Assembly (NCBI RefSeq): GCF_021249345.1 | Contig: NZ_CP089588.1 | Coordinates: forward strand, 1,364,001-1,428,000 | DNA: 64,000 nucleotides | Source: Halobacterium wangiae | GTDB taxonomy: Archaea; Halobacteriota; Halobacteria; Halobacteriales; Halobacteriaceae | Reading direction: 5' to 3' | Part shown: positions 28,637 through 36,781 of the stretch, in pieces | How positions within the stretch are numbered: the first letter of the stretch is position 1 | Layout of the letters: every line of letters starts with the position of its first letter | Program-made: the position numbers and the translations under genes | The notes under the pieces: generated by a model | Told to the model about the DNA's origin: nothing | Databases searched by the model: none | Seen by the model: the letters and a program-made list of their open reading frames with translations, nothing else

Positions 28637-28834
28637 ATGCAGGTGACCGTCGAGGTGGTCGGCGAGGACACCCACGAGTTCGACGTGACCGACGAGACGT
28701 ACGCCGACCTCCTCGAAGTAGTGGAGCTCAGCCCGCACGAGGTGTCGGTGATGGTCGAGGGGCGCCCGGTCCCCGAGGACCAGCCGGTCGACACCGACCA
28801 CGTGCGCGTGCTCAGACTCATCCGTGGCGGGTAG
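28637..28834 (+). CDS. SAMP2-type ubiquitin-like small archaeal modifier
   Basis: The 65-residue protein has a beta-grasp pattern (MQVTVEVVGEDTHEF ... VSVMVEGRPVPEDQ) and ends in the diglycine tail LRLIRGG. Such proteins are activated by an E1 (UbaA) and attached to proteins or used as sulfur carriers in tRNA thiolation. The nearest match from memory is Haloferax volcanii SAMP2. The protein contains no lysine at all: the position equivalent to the chain-forming Lys58 of that protein is Arg57 here. It overlaps the next gene by 11 bases. Confidence 0.87.
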   Translation: MQVTVEVVGEDTHEFDVTDETYADLLEVVELSPHEVSVMVEGRPVPEDQPVDTDHVRVLRLIRGG

Positions 28835-29207
28835 CGTCGACGTCCGGCCAGCGTCGACCCGCGACCACCTCGGTGTGATGCGGGTGCTCGACGGCGCGAA
28901 CCTCGAACTCTCCGCGACCACCGCCGCGGACCGTATCGACGCTGGCACGGTGTTCGTCGCGGACGACGACAACCGCATCGTCGGGGCGCTCGTCGCGATA
29001 TCCCGAGACGAGGGTGCTCACGTCGAGGCCGTGGCCGTCCGCCGGAAGCGGCGCGCGAGCGGCATCGGCTCCGCGCTCGTCGAGGCGGCGGCCGACCGGT
29101 GGACGCCGCTCACTGCGGACTTCGATCCTCCAGTCAAACCGTTCTACGACTCGCTGGGCTTCGACATCGAGCAGAACGGCGACCGCTACCGCGGCGTCCG
29201 CGACTGA
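28824..29207 (+). CDS. GNAT-family N-acetyltransferase
   Basis: The 127-residue protein has the acetyl-CoA-binding motif region VRRKRRASGIGSALVEAA (the RxxGIG variant of QxxGxG/A) and the final FYDSLGFDIE segment of GNAT enzymes. The substrate is unknown. The GTG at 28824 lies inside the end of the SAMP gene, an 11-base overlap, so both are made from one mRNA. The start could also be slightly later, but the first strand (VDVRPAS) needs this position. Confidence 0.82.
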   Translation: MAGSVDVRPASTRDHLGVMRVLDGANLELSATTAADRIDAGTVFVADDDNRIVGALVAISRDEGAHVEAVAVRRKRRASGIGSALVEAAADRWTPLTADFDPPVKPFYDSLGFDIEQNGDRYRGVRD

Positions 29208-29210
29208 TCC

Positions 29211-30581
29211 TCAGACGAGTGGTTCGACGAGGTCGACGCCCGCGTCGAGTAGTTCCGCGACGCGTTCGCCGCTGTCGCCCTCGGCGTAGACGCGCATCTT
29301 CGGTTCCGTGCCCGACGGGCGGACGAGCAGCCACGTGCCGTCGGCGAGCAGGATCTTGAAGCCGTCCGTGTCGTTGACGCGCTCGACGGCGACGCCCGCC
29401 ACCGCCTCGGGGAGCCGCGTTTCGAGGTCGGCGAGCACCGCGGCCTTCCGGTCGTCGGGGCAGTCGACGCTGCGCTTGTCCTGGTGGATCTCGCCGTGCT
29501 CGGCGGCGATGGCGTCGAGGCGGTCGTCGAGGTCCCGTTCGCTGGCGGCGGCGCTCGCGACCAGCGCCATCAGCACGCCGTCCTTCTCGCGGACGTGGCC
29601 GCGCATCGTGTAGCCGCCGGACTCCTCGCCGCCGAACAGCGCGTCGTGTTCGCCCATCGCCGCCGCGACCCACTTGAAGCCGACCGGCGTCTCGACGACG
29701 TCGCAGCCGTGGGCTTCGGCGATGCGGTCGACGAGGAACGTCGTGGAGACGGTGCGGATGGCCGTCCCCGTGTCGGACTCGAGGAGGTAGTCGTAGACGA
29801 GCGCGAAGTAGCGGTTGCCGTCGAGGACACCGCGCTCGGGCGTGACGACGGCGACGCGGTCAGCGTCCCCGTCGTTGGCGACCCCGAAGTCCGCGTCGTG
29901 TTCGTCGACGGCCATCGCGAGCCCCTGGAGGTTCGCCTCGTCGGGTTCCGGCGCCGTCCCGCCGAAGTCGGGGTCGCGCTCGCAGCGCTGGCAGATCACG
30001 TCGGCACCGGCGCGTTCGAGCAGGGCGTCGGTGACGCCACGCCCGCTCCCGTGCATCGCGTCGTAGACGACCGTGAGGCCGGAGAGGTCCGCCTCCACGA
30101 GGTCCAGGCAGTGCTCGGCGTACGAGGCGACGAAGTCGACGTCCCGTACGTCGCCCGTGTGCTCGTCCGTCTCGGGTTCCCGGAGGTTCGCCTCGATGGC
30201 CTCCGTCACCTCGGGGAGCGCGGGTGCGCCGTCCTCGGGGAGGAACTTCACGCCGTTGTACTCCGGCGGGTTGTGCGAGGCGGTGACGACGAGCGCGCCC
30301 GCCAGGTCGCGCTCGACGATGGCGTGGGAGACCAGCGGCGTCGGGCAGTCCCGCTCGGGCAGCAGGACGTCGAAGCCGTTCGTCGCCAGCACGTCCGCGA
30401 TGTCCTCGGCGAACCCGCGGGACGTCTCGCGAGCGTCGTAGCCGACAGCGACCGTCTCACCCGCGTGTCCCGTGTCCTCGAGGTAGTCGGCGGCGGCCTG
30501 CGCGACCACGCGGACGCGCTCGCTCGTGAACACGTCCAGCGTGGCGCGCCAGCCGTCCGTTCCGAAGGAGATGGCGTCCAT
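29211..30581 (-). CDS. phosphohexomutase (phosphoglucomutase/phosphomannomutase family)
   Basis: The 456-residue enzyme has the active-site serine motif VTASHNPPEYNG (S102), a metal-binding DGDADR segment near residue 250, the sugar-binding GGEESGGYTM loop and the phosphate-binding RPSGTEPKMR segment near the C-terminus. It interconverts hexose 1- and 6-phosphates for glycan and polysaccharide synthesis. Which hexose is preferred cannot be read from the sequence. It is convergent with the GNAT gene, three bases apart. Confidence 0.92.
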   Translation of the reverse strand: MDAISFGTDGWRATLDVFTSERVRVVAQAAADYLEDTGHAGETVAVGYDARETSRGFAEDIADVLATNGFDVLLPERDCPTPLVSHAIVERDLAGALVVTASHNPPEYNGVKFLPEDGAPALPEVTEAIEANLREPETDEHTGDVRDVDFVASYAEHCLDLVEADLSGLTVVYDAMHGSGRGVTDALLERAGADVICQRCERDPDFGGTAPEPDEANLQGLAMAVDEHDADFGVANDGDADRVAVVTPERGVLDGNRYFALVYDYLLESDTGTAIRTVSTTFLVDRIAEAHGCDVVETPVGFKWVAAAMGEHDALFGGEESGGYTMRGHVREKDGVLMALVASAAASERDLDDRLDAIAAEHGEIHQDKRSVDCPDDRKAAVLADLETRLPEAVAGVAVERVNDTDGFKILLADGTWLLVRPSGTEPKMRVYAEGDSGERVAELLDAGVDLVEPLV

Positions 30582-30715
30582 GGTCCAACGTCGCTGCGTC
30601 GCGTCAAAACCCCTGTGGTCGACCGGACCTCTCGCGGAATCTACAGAAATCGAGTGCCGGTGATTCCCGACGGCGACCGCCGCGAGTTTAACCGACTATC
30701 CCCAACGGTAGGGTA

Positions 30716-31303
30716 ATGACTGGGCCCCCACTCGTCGTCGGCATCTCCGGGAGCCGTCGCGCCGGCAGTTACACCCGACAGGCCATCGAGCACGCACTCG
30801 CCGTCGCGGAACGAGCGGGCGCGGAGACCGACCACGTCGACCTCGGCGACGTCGACCTCCCACTGTACCACCCGGACCGTTCCGTCGAGGACTCGGGCGA
30901 CGCGGCCGACCTGCTCGCCCGCGTCCGCCGGGCCGACGCCGTCATCGTCGGCTCCCCGAACTACCACGGGAGCTACTCCTCGACGTTCCGGAACTTCCAC
31001 GACTACTGTGGCTTCGACGAGTACGAGGACACCGTCGTCGGCCTGCTCGTGGTCGCCGGCGGCGGCACCATCGCGTCACCGCTGGACCACATGCGGGTGA
31101 CGATGCGGGGCGTCCACGCGGAGGTGGTCCCCGACCAGGTCGGCATCCTCAACGCCTCCTCGAAGTTCGAGGACGGCGTACTCGTCGACGAGGCCATCGC
31201 CGACCGCATCGAGCGCATGGTTGAGGGTGTCCTCGCGGCCACCCGTCGCCGACTGCTCGCGGCCGAACACCCGGTCGAAGTGGAGACCGAGGCCGACGAC
31301 TAG
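30716..31303 (+). CDS. NADPH-dependent FMN reductase family protein
   Basis: The 195-residue flavodoxin-fold protein has the FMN phosphate loop GISGSRRAGSYTRQA and the GSPNYHGSYSSTFRNFHDY segment of the FMN_red family. It would reduce FMN, quinones or azo compounds using NAD(P)H. The start ATG follows a TATA-poor but A-rich stretch (30700-30715) and is divergent from the phosphohexomutase gene. Confidence 0.87.
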   Translation: MTGPPLVVGISGSRRAGSYTRQAIEHALAVAERAGAETDHVDLGDVDLPLYHPDRSVEDSGDAADLLARVRRADAVIVGSPNYHGSYSSTFRNFHDYCGFDEYEDTVVGLLVVAGGGTIASPLDHMRVTMRGVHAEVVPDQVGILNASSKFEDGVLVDEAIADRIERMVEGVLAATRRRLLAAEHPVEVETEADD

Positions 31304-31335
31304 ACGGGAGAACTCGGAGCGGCGTAGAACGACAC

Positions 31336-31569
31336 CTAGAACAGCTGTTCCTTCTCGGGTCGCGAGAGTTGTTTGATCTCGTGTTCGCGGCTCATGGCCG
31401 CCGCTCTCGTCTCGTAGGACTCGACGTGCCGGAGTTCGACCGGCGTCCGGCCGCGGGTGTACTTCGCGCCCTCGCCGGCGTCGTGTTCGGTTACGCGGCG
31501 GTCCACGTCGGTCGTGTAGCCCGTGTAGTACGTGCCGTCGCTACACTCGAGGACGTAGACGTAGTGCAC
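31336..31569 (-). CDS. GIY-YIG nuclease-superfamily protein (UPF0213-like)
   Basis: The 77-residue protein has the core motifs of the fold: YVYVLECSDGTYYTGYTTDVDRRV (the GIY-YIG equivalent is YVYVL...YYTGYT, with the key Arg) and the EHDAGEGAKYTRGR segment. Stand-alone members of this size are found in many prokaryotes; an endonuclease role is inferred from the family. It is convergent with the reductase gene. Confidence 0.88.
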   Translation of the reverse strand: MHYVYVLECSDGTYYTGYTTDVDRRVTEHDAGEGAKYTRGRTPVELRHVESYETRAAAMSREHEIKQLSRPEKEQLF

Positions 31570-31607
31570 GACCGAAACGTGACGGCGGGGCGTAACCTGT
31601 GTTTCGG

Positions 31608-31757
31608 TCAGGCCTTGCGCCCCCGGTCGCGGGACACTTCGGCGATTCCGACGTTCGCCGAACAGTTCGGGCAGGCCATGAGCCGACCGTCCTCGTCCGC
31701 GAACACGCGGACGAAGTCGTCGGACACGTGGCCGTCACAGTGGTCACAGCGGGGCAT
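31608..31757 (-). CDS. small two-knuckle zinc-finger protein (DUF7563-like)
   Basis: The 49-residue product starts MPRCDHCDGHVSDDFV and has a second pair CPNC at about 29-32, so four cysteines can bind one zinc. A short basic tail (SRDRGRKA) follows. It resembles the DUF7563 small zinc-finger family from memory. The role is unknown; small size and conserved cysteines suggest nucleic-acid or protein binding. It is 38 bases upstream of the GIY-YIG gene on the same strand. Confidence 0.75.
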   Translation of the reverse strand: MPRCDHCDGHVSDDFVRVFADEDGRLMACPNCSANVGIAEVSRDRGRKA

Positions 31758-32067
31758 GGGGGTGGTTGCCGACGGGTCGTCGGCACTGTGTGAGTACGCC
31801 GCACACGATTAAAGGAGTTTTCCCAAATTGGAACATAATTTCTTCCAACCCGAACCTCAGTTCGTGGACGCCGACGCGCCGGCAGACTACCGCCGGAGTG
31901 GCTGTCGCGGGCGAGCGGCCCACCCCGTCAGCACCGCCACAGACAGTTCCTTCCAAGGGGGTGTCGCGTTGGTCCTTCTCGATACAGGCGTGAACAGGGG
32001 CCAACAGGGGGATGAGGCCGCCGATTATGGGAAGCCTTATAAGGAGGGCAAGAAAAAACCCGATTGT
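31758..32067. other. divergent intergenic region with inverted repeat
   Basis: This 310-base stretch separates the zinc-finger gene (minus) from the histone-fold gene (plus). It is more AT-rich than its surroundings. TTGGAA (31828-31833) and TTCCAA (31843-31848) form a perfect inverted repeat around an AT-rich core. I see no convincing reading frame in it. A strong TATA box near the right end is listed separately. Confidence 0.5.
32035..32044 (+). promoter_or_regulatory. TATA box of the histone-fold gene
   Basis: CCTTATAAGG is a 10-base palindromic TATA box centred about 28 bases upstream of the ATG at 32068, so the mRNA is probably leaderless. The surrounding A-rich run (agaaaaaacc) is also typical of a strong archaeal promoter. 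Confidence 0.6.
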
Positions 32068-32235
32068 ATGGCAGACCTCATCGTCAAGGCCGCTGTGAAG
32101 GAAGAACTCAACGACAAGAACGTTGCCTCCGACTTCTACCAGGCACTCGACGAGGAAGTTTCGGAACTCCTCGAAGACGCCGCCGAGCGCGCGGAATCCA
32201 ACGGTCGAAAGACCGTCCAGCCGCGCGACCTGTAA
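32068..32235 (+). CDS. DUF1931 histone-fold-like protein, 55 residues
   Basis: The product begins MADLIVKAAVKEELND and contains the helix KNVASDFYQALDEEVSELLEDAAERA, ending in RKTVQPRDL. The last segment is the typical end of an archaeal histone fold (RKTVxxRD), and the match from memory is the haloarchaeal DUF1931 group. It is acidic, unlike DNA-packing histones, so DNA binding is doubtful. The start is supported by the TATA spacing. A T-run follows the stop. Confidence 0.82.
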   Translation: MADLIVKAAVKEELNDKNVASDFYQALDEEVSELLEDAAERAESNGRKTVQPRDL

Positions 32236-32254
32236 TTCGGTTCCAACCTTCTCG

Positions 32255-32262
32255 ATATTTTT
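32255..32262 (+). terminator. T-run terminator after the histone-fold gene
   Basis: The sequence atattttt follows the stop codon by about 20 bases. It is preceded by GGTTCCAACC (32239-32248), a small inverted repeat. A T-run without a long stem is the usual archaeal termination signal. Confidence 0.5.
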
Positions 32263-32304
32263 CGCGCCCCGTAGCGACCGCGCCGTCCACGGTACCGACG
32301 GTAG

Positions 32305-32979
32305 CTACGGCTCCGTGACGCGGACGCCGTCCGCAGTACCGACGTAGACGGCGTCCGCCATCCCGACGAAGAGGCCGTGGTCGAGGACGCCAGGGAGCGC
32401 CGACAGCGACGCCGCGAGTTCGTCCGGACGCTCGATCCGGCCGAACGCGCAGTCCAGGACGAGATTGCCGTTGTCCGTCACCACCGGCCCGTCCTTCCGT
32501 TCGGCGGCTCTGAGGTCGGGGTCGCCACCCAGGTCGCGGACGCGCTCGGCGACCACCGTGTGGGCGTCCGGCAGCACCTCGACGGGGACCGGGTAGTCGA
32601 GCGCGTCGGCCTCCTTCGAGGGGTCGGCGACGACGACGAAGCGGTCCGCACTTGCGTCGACGAGTTTCTCCCGGGCGTGGGCCGCACCGCCACCCTTCAC
32701 GAGGTCGCCGCCTGCCACCTGGTCGGCGCCGTCGATGGCGACGTCCACGGACGCCTCCTCGAGGGTCGTCAGCGGGATCCCCGCCTCGATGGCGCGCTGG
32801 CGCGACTGGAAGGAGGTCGGGACGCCCTCGATGTCGACGTCGGCGTCGCCGAGCGCGTGGATCGCGTGCGCCGCCGTGCTCCCCGTCCCGAGGCCGACCA
32901 CCATCCCCTCGGCCACCTCGTCGGCGGCGGCCTCTCCCGCCCGCCGTTTCGCCGCCTCGCTGCCGCCCGTGTTCTTCAT
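32305..32979 (-). CDS. rpiA: ribose-5-phosphate isomerase A
   Basis: The 224-residue enzyme has the family motifs GLGTGSTAAHAI, DGADQVAGGDLVKGGGAAHAREK and the VVADPSKE segment. It interconverts ribose 5-phosphate and ribulose 5-phosphate for nucleotide and sugar metabolism. The ATG at 32979 (MKNTGGSEAAKRRAGE) is preferred to an upstream start because it matches family N-termini. Confidence 0.94.
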   Translation of the reverse strand: MKNTGGSEAAKRRAGEAAADEVAEGMVVGLGTGSTAAHAIHALGDADVDIEGVPTSFQSRQRAIEAGIPLTTLEEASVDVAIDGADQVAGGDLVKGGGAAHAREKLVDASADRFVVVADPSKEADALDYPVPVEVLPDAHTVVAERVRDLGGDPDLRAAERKDGPVVTDNGNLVLDCAFGRIERPDELAASLSALPGVLDHGLFVGMADAVYVGTADGVRVTEP

Positions 32980-33115
32980 GGCGGACTGTGGCACGCGCCC
33001 GACCAAAAACCCACGCGCTCGGCGGGAACCCGGTCGTCGCCGTGCCGACGGAACTGCCGCCGACCGGGTTTATCCAGTGGTTAACTAAGGTGGTGAGGCG
33101 TCGCAAGACGAACGA

Positions 33116-33643
33116 ATGACACGCGCAACTCGTCCGGGGGAGGCGAGCGAGCGACCGGACGAGGGTACTCTCGCGTTGCTTCCCACCTCGGGCGTCGAGA
33201 ACGGCGAGCACGTCTGCGCCGCGCGCCTCGCGGACGCCGACGCCGCCTTCGTCGTCGCCATCCGGCAGTCTCCCGGCGGGTGGCTCGACGGCCGCTCCGA
33301 GACTCTGCCGCCCACGCGGTTCGTCGCCACGTACCCGCACCCCGACTGCGTCCGCACCGTCTCCGACCCCGGCGACCTGACCGGCATCGGAATCGCCGTC
33401 TCCGAGTTCCTCGACGCGCTCCCGGCCGACGCCACGCCCGGCGTCTGTCTGGACTCGCTCACGACACTCCTGCAGTACACCGGCCCGACGCGCGTCTACC
33501 GCTTCCTGCAGGTGTGCGTCGGCCGCGTCCGTGCCGCCGACGGGACGTTCCACTGCCACGTCGACCCGAGCGCGCACGGCGACGACGTGATGACGACGCT
33601 CGAGGACGTCTTCGACGTCGTCCTCGAAACCTCTTCGCGCTGA
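33116..33643 (+). CDS. DUF7504-like RecA-fold protein without a P-loop
   Basis: The 175-residue protein shows strands and helices reminiscent of the KaiC/RecA core: GTLALLPTSGVENGE at the start, VCLDSLTTLLQYT in the Walker-B-like position, and CHVDPSAHGDDVMTTLEDVFD at the end. A classical P-loop (GxxxxGK) is missing, so it is unlikely to hydrolyse ATP. This matches the haloarchaeal DUF7504 group. The role may be regulatory. It is convergent with the orc gene, separated by the repeat element at 33668-33849. Confidence 0.65.
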   Translation: MTRATRPGEASERPDEGTLALLPTSGVENGEHVCAARLADADAAFVVAIRQSPGGWLDGRSETLPPTRFVATYPHPDCVRTVSDPGDLTGIGIAVSEFLDALPADATPGVCLDSLTTLLQYTGPTRVYRFLQVCVGRVRAADGTFHCHVDPSAHGDDVMTTLEDVFDVVLETSSR

Positions 33644-33667
33644 CGGCGACGCCACACCCGACCTCCG

Positions 33668-33849
33668 AGCATCCGCGAGCGAGCGGCTCGAACGAGCCCG
33701 AGCGAAGCGGTTCACTCCGCGACCGCAGGGAGCGGAGGCCGACGACTGACTAACGCGGCGCGAAGCGCCGCGGCTGGAAGGAGGAGTGCTTTTTCCGCAA
33801 GTTTTTGCCGAGGGGGTCGCGGAGCGACCCCCGCAGCGCAAAAAGTGCG
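33668..33849 (+). repeat. stop-codon-adjacent intergenic element, copy 1
   Basis: One of three related elements in the window. It has a GCATCCGCGAGCGAGCGG start, a hairpin GGCTCG-AA-CGAGCC (33685-33698), the segment GCGGTTCACTCCGCG, a GAGGCCGACGACTGA motif, a GAAGGAGGAGTGC motif and a second hairpin with nine-base arms (33812-33820 and 33824-33832) flanked by T- and A-runs. It ends at the stop codon of the convergent orc gene. The second hairpin and flanking runs could act as a two-way terminator. Confidence 0.75.
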
Positions 33850-34974
33850 TTAGAGCTGTTCCTTGACCGTCTCGGGGTCGTGGGCGAGGCGGAGCGTCCG
33901 CGAGCGCCCGCGGCCCTCCAGTTGCTCGTACTCGGCCTCGATGAGCCCGAGTTTGTCGAGTTTGTTGACGATCTCCGTGTAGCGCGTGTAGCCGAGGTCC
34001 GTGCGCTCGCGGAACTCCTCGTACACCTCGCCGGCCTGCTCGCCGTCGAAGTTCGCGACCGTCTCGACGAGCGCGCGCTCCTGGTCGGAGAGCGCGCGGA
34101 GGTTCCGCGAGAGGTGGATGTGTTTGGCCTGCTCGTAGACGGCGTCGACGTCCTGCGGTTCGACGGTCTTGCTCGCGCGGGACTCGGCGTGGAGGCCGGC
34201 CCGCCGGAGTACGTCGATACCGACCCGGAGGTCGCCGGCCTCGTCGGTGAGTTTGCTCACCTTGTCCAGCACCGTCGTCGGCACCGCGCCCTCGCGGAAC
34301 CCGACCTCGATGCGGTCCCGGAGGATGTCCGTGATATCTCCGCGGTCGTAGGAGGGAAAGTACGCCTCCTCGGGGCGGAACACGGACTGCACGCGGCTGT
34401 CGAGGTTCTCGATGACGTCGAGGTCGAGGTCCGAGGACACCACGATGACGCCGACGCGCGCCCCCGAGTGGGTCTCGTGGGCGCGCAGCAGCGAGTACAG
34501 CGTGTCGGAGGCCTCGCCCTCGTAGAAGAGGTAGTTCACGTCGTCGAGCGCGACCACGAGCACCTCGTCCTCCTCGGCGATCCGCTCGGCGACCTGCCCG
34601 AACAGCTTCTTGAACGAGATGCCCGAGGACGGCGGCTCGTACTCGAAGATCTCCTCGAAGACGCGGGAGAAGACGGCGTAGCGCGTGGAGTCGACCTGGC
34701 AGTTGACCCGCACCGTCCGCACGCCGCGCTGGCCGCCGAGTTCGCCGAACAGCTTCTGTACGGCGGTGGTCTTCCCGGTGCCGGGCGGTCCGCGGACCAT
34801 CACGTTCAGCGGTCGCGACCCCCGGACGGCAGGGCGGAGCGCGTACTGGAGGGTCTGTAGCTGGGACTCGCGGTGGCGGAACACCTCGGGGACGTAGTCG
34901 ATCTCGAGGACGTGCTCGTCGCGGAAGACGGTCTCGTCCCAGCCCAGCATCCCCTCTTCGGGGTCGTCGTCCAT
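33850..34974 (-). CDS. Orc1/Cdc6-family replication initiator-like ATPase
   Basis: The 374-residue AAA+ protein has Walker A (GPPGTGKTT), Walker B (VVALDDVNYL), the sensor region (SSDLDLDVIENLDSRVQSVF) and a C-terminal winged-helix domain (YTEIVNKLDKLGLIEAEYEQ). It resembles the orc10-type group of haloarchaea from memory. No origin repeats (ORB boxes) are seen next to it, so it may act away from an adjacent origin. The ATG at 34974 is supported by a TATA-like GCATTAAGTAGC about 28 bases upstream; several GTG codons lie between. Confidence 0.88.
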   Translation of the reverse strand: MDDDPEEGMLGWDETVFRDEHVLEIDYVPEVFRHRESQLQTLQYALRPAVRGSRPLNVMVRGPPGTGKTTAVQKLFGELGGQRGVRTVRVNCQVDSTRYAVFSRVFEEIFEYEPPSSGISFKKLFGQVAERIAEEDEVLVVALDDVNYLFYEGEASDTLYSLLRAHETHSGARVGVIVVSSDLDLDVIENLDSRVQSVFRPEEAYFPSYDRGDITDILRDRIEVGFREGAVPTTVLDKVSKLTDEAGDLRVGIDVLRRAGLHAESRASKTVEPQDVDAVYEQAKHIHLSRNLRALSDQERALVETVANFDGEQAGEVYEEFRERTDLGYTRYTEIVNKLDKLGLIEAEYEQLEGRGRSRTLRLAHDPETVKEQL

Positions 34975-35034
34975 CACTTTCACCACGCTCTCACAGCTAC
35001 TTAATGCTTCGCCACGAGGCCGTAAAGAGGGGCG

Positions 35035-35808
35035 TTACCGGCTGCTGACGGCGGTTTCCTCGGGCGGCACCGTCGCCGACTGCCACCCGAACTCGAAGTA
35101 GTCCCGGCCCCACGCCAGCGCTGGGTCCGTCCGTGCCAGCAGGAACGACTGGTCGTCGAAGGTGCCGTCGAGGTGGGGCAACTGGACGAGCAGCGCGTCG
35201 TCGGTCACACAGAGCGCACACGGGGCGTCGCCGGCCCGGACGGAGACGCCGTCCTCGGAAGCCGACACGCCGCTGTCCGCCGGTGAGAGGCTCTCGTCGA
35301 GTACGACGCGAGTTCGCGCACCGCTCGCCCGCCCGGTCAGCGCGTCCGCGCGCTCGGGGTCGCGGACCGTGAGGAACGCGTCGACCCGCTCGGCCGACGA
35401 CAGCAGCGACTTCGCGCGCGCTCTCGCTCGCGTCGGGTAGGTGTCGGGGCTCTCGACCACCTCCGCGTCGGCGAGCGCGGGGAGTCGCCGCCGGAACGGC
35501 GTCGGGAGGACGCTCGCGTCGTGGGACTCCCAGTAGCCGTCGCCGTCGAGCAACCGGGCGACACGCTCGCGGTCGGCGAGACGGCCCGCCACGACGTCGC
35601 CGAGTCCCGTCGTCGCCAGGTCGTCGTCGCCGTGCACCACCAGTCCCGCCTCCGAGAGCGCGTCGACGGCCTTGTACACCGCCGACCGACTCCCCTCGAC
35701 GGCAGCGAGCAGGTCGTCGGTGGTCGCCCCACCGTCCGCGACGGCGTGGAGGACGGCCCGCCGCACGGCCGAGCGCGCGACGAACTCGTGTATCGTGTCG
35801 GAGACCAT
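35035..35808 (-). CDS. winged-helix transcription regulator with FilR1-type domain
   Basis: The 257-residue protein has an N-terminal winged helix (ATTDDLLAAVEGSRSAVYKAVDALSEAGLV, about 28-57) and a C-terminal effector-like domain with the RVDAFLTVRDPERADAL and DALLVQLPHLDG segments. This is the two-domain plan of the FilR1/DUF1724 group of archaeal regulators. The ligand and targets are unknown. It is divergent from the Rieske gene, which it may control; that is inference from position only. Confidence 0.75.
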   Translation of the reverse strand: MVSDTIHEFVARSAVRRAVLHAVADGGATTDDLLAAVEGSRSAVYKAVDALSEAGLVVHGDDDLATTGLGDVVAGRLADRERVARLLDGDGYWESHDASVLPTPFRRRLPALADAEVVESPDTYPTRARARAKSLLSSAERVDAFLTVRDPERADALTGRASGARTRVVLDESLSPADSGVSASEDGVSVRAGDAPCALCVTDDALLVQLPHLDGTFDDQSFLLARTDPALAWGRDYFEFGWQSATVPPEETAVSSR

Positions 35809-35935
35809 GTGCGGAGGCTACTCCTGTCCGGTGGGTGTCGTTTTCGACGATTCTCACGAACTGGGTATCGTGGCGCGAGACGGGTGGAGGCCGCCGAATT
35901 CAACGCTTTTGGGGATTCGAGTGGGCGTTCGAGGT

Positions 35936-36781
35936 ATGTCCTCCAACGACGACAAGTACCCGGCGAACTCCGGCCGTCGCCGGTTCGTGAAAGGCGTGGT
36001 CGGGTCGGCCGGCCTGGCCAGCGCCGGCACCGCCGGGGTCGCCGCCGTGAACTCACTGGTCTCCTCGTCTGGCGTCGGCGGCGGCGCGGTGGCCTACTAC
36101 GGCATCGAGAACACCAAGGGGCCCGCCCCTCGCGCGATGCCCCAGATCCCCGTCGAGATAGACGACGAGGGCTACCTCAGGGGCCGCTGGACCGGGTTCG
36201 AGGAAGTCGAAGCCAGGGACGGGAGCACGAAACTCGTCGTCCAGACCGAGGAGATCGGCGGCATCGAGTACTCGCCGCAGTGGTTCCAGTACTGCGGCAT
36301 CCAGGGACTCGGCGGGCTCTCCCCGGAGTACGACGGCGACAACTACTTCCGGTACGCGTCCGGCGGCCGCGCCTACGACTGGCAGCCGTCGAGTGGTCGC
36401 GTCGCCGTCGAGGACTTCGCGGACTACGAGACGTGGACGAACGGCGTCGGCACCGACGGTCTCGGGAAGGGTGCGTTCGCCACGTGGCGCTCACAGGACG
36501 TCGACACGCCGATCCCCGTCCAGATACTCCGGAGTTCGCGCATCGAGCGGGCCGCGGAGGGCGACGACGAGGGGGCGGAGTGGCTCGCCGCGAGCACCGA
36601 CGAGGGGTTCATGGCGGTGCTGAACAAGTGCACGCACTACTGCTGCACGCCGAAGTTCAAGTCTCCCCAGGGGCCGAAGTTCGACGCCGGCGACGAGTCG
36701 TACTGCCCCTGCCATCAGTCCGCCTACGACCCGTTCAGCATCGTGAAGCGCTCGTTCACGGCACTCCCGCGGCCGGAGTAG
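35936..36781 (+). CDS. Rieske [2Fe-2S] iron-sulfur protein
   Basis: The 281-residue protein has a twin-arginine signal-anchor (GRRRFVKGVVG) and the two Rieske boxes KCTHYC (C and H ligands) and YCPCHQSAYDPF near the C-terminus. The [2Fe-2S] domain would sit outside the membrane and accept electrons from a quinol. Rieske proteins of this type normally work with a cytochrome b, but no cytochrome b gene is adjacent here. It overlaps the histidine-kinase gene tail to tail by 26 bases. Confidence 0.9.
   Translation: MSSNDDKYPANSGRRRFVKGVVGSAGLASAGTAGVAAVNSLVSSSGVGGGAVAYYGIENTKGPAPRAMPQIPVEIDDEGYLRGRWTGFEEVEARDGSTKLVVQTEEIGGIEYSPQWFQYCGIQGLGGLSPEYDGDNYFRYASGGRAYDWQPSSGRVAVEDFADYETWTNGVGTDGLGKGAFATWRSQDVDTPIPVQILRSSRIERAAEGDDEGAEWLAASTDEGFMAVLNKCTHYCCTPKFKSPQGPKFDAGDESYCPCHQSAYDPFSIVKRSFTALPRPE

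Noticed and set aside
31828-32067. in-frame upstream extension of the histone-fold gene
   Set aside because: The TATA box at 32035-32044 lies inside it, 28 bases before the internal ATG, so the short form is the likely product.
33850-35034. replication origin next to the orc gene
   Set aside because: I could not see repeated ORB-type boxes or an AT-rich unwinding stretch on either side; only short promoter-like AT stretches are present.
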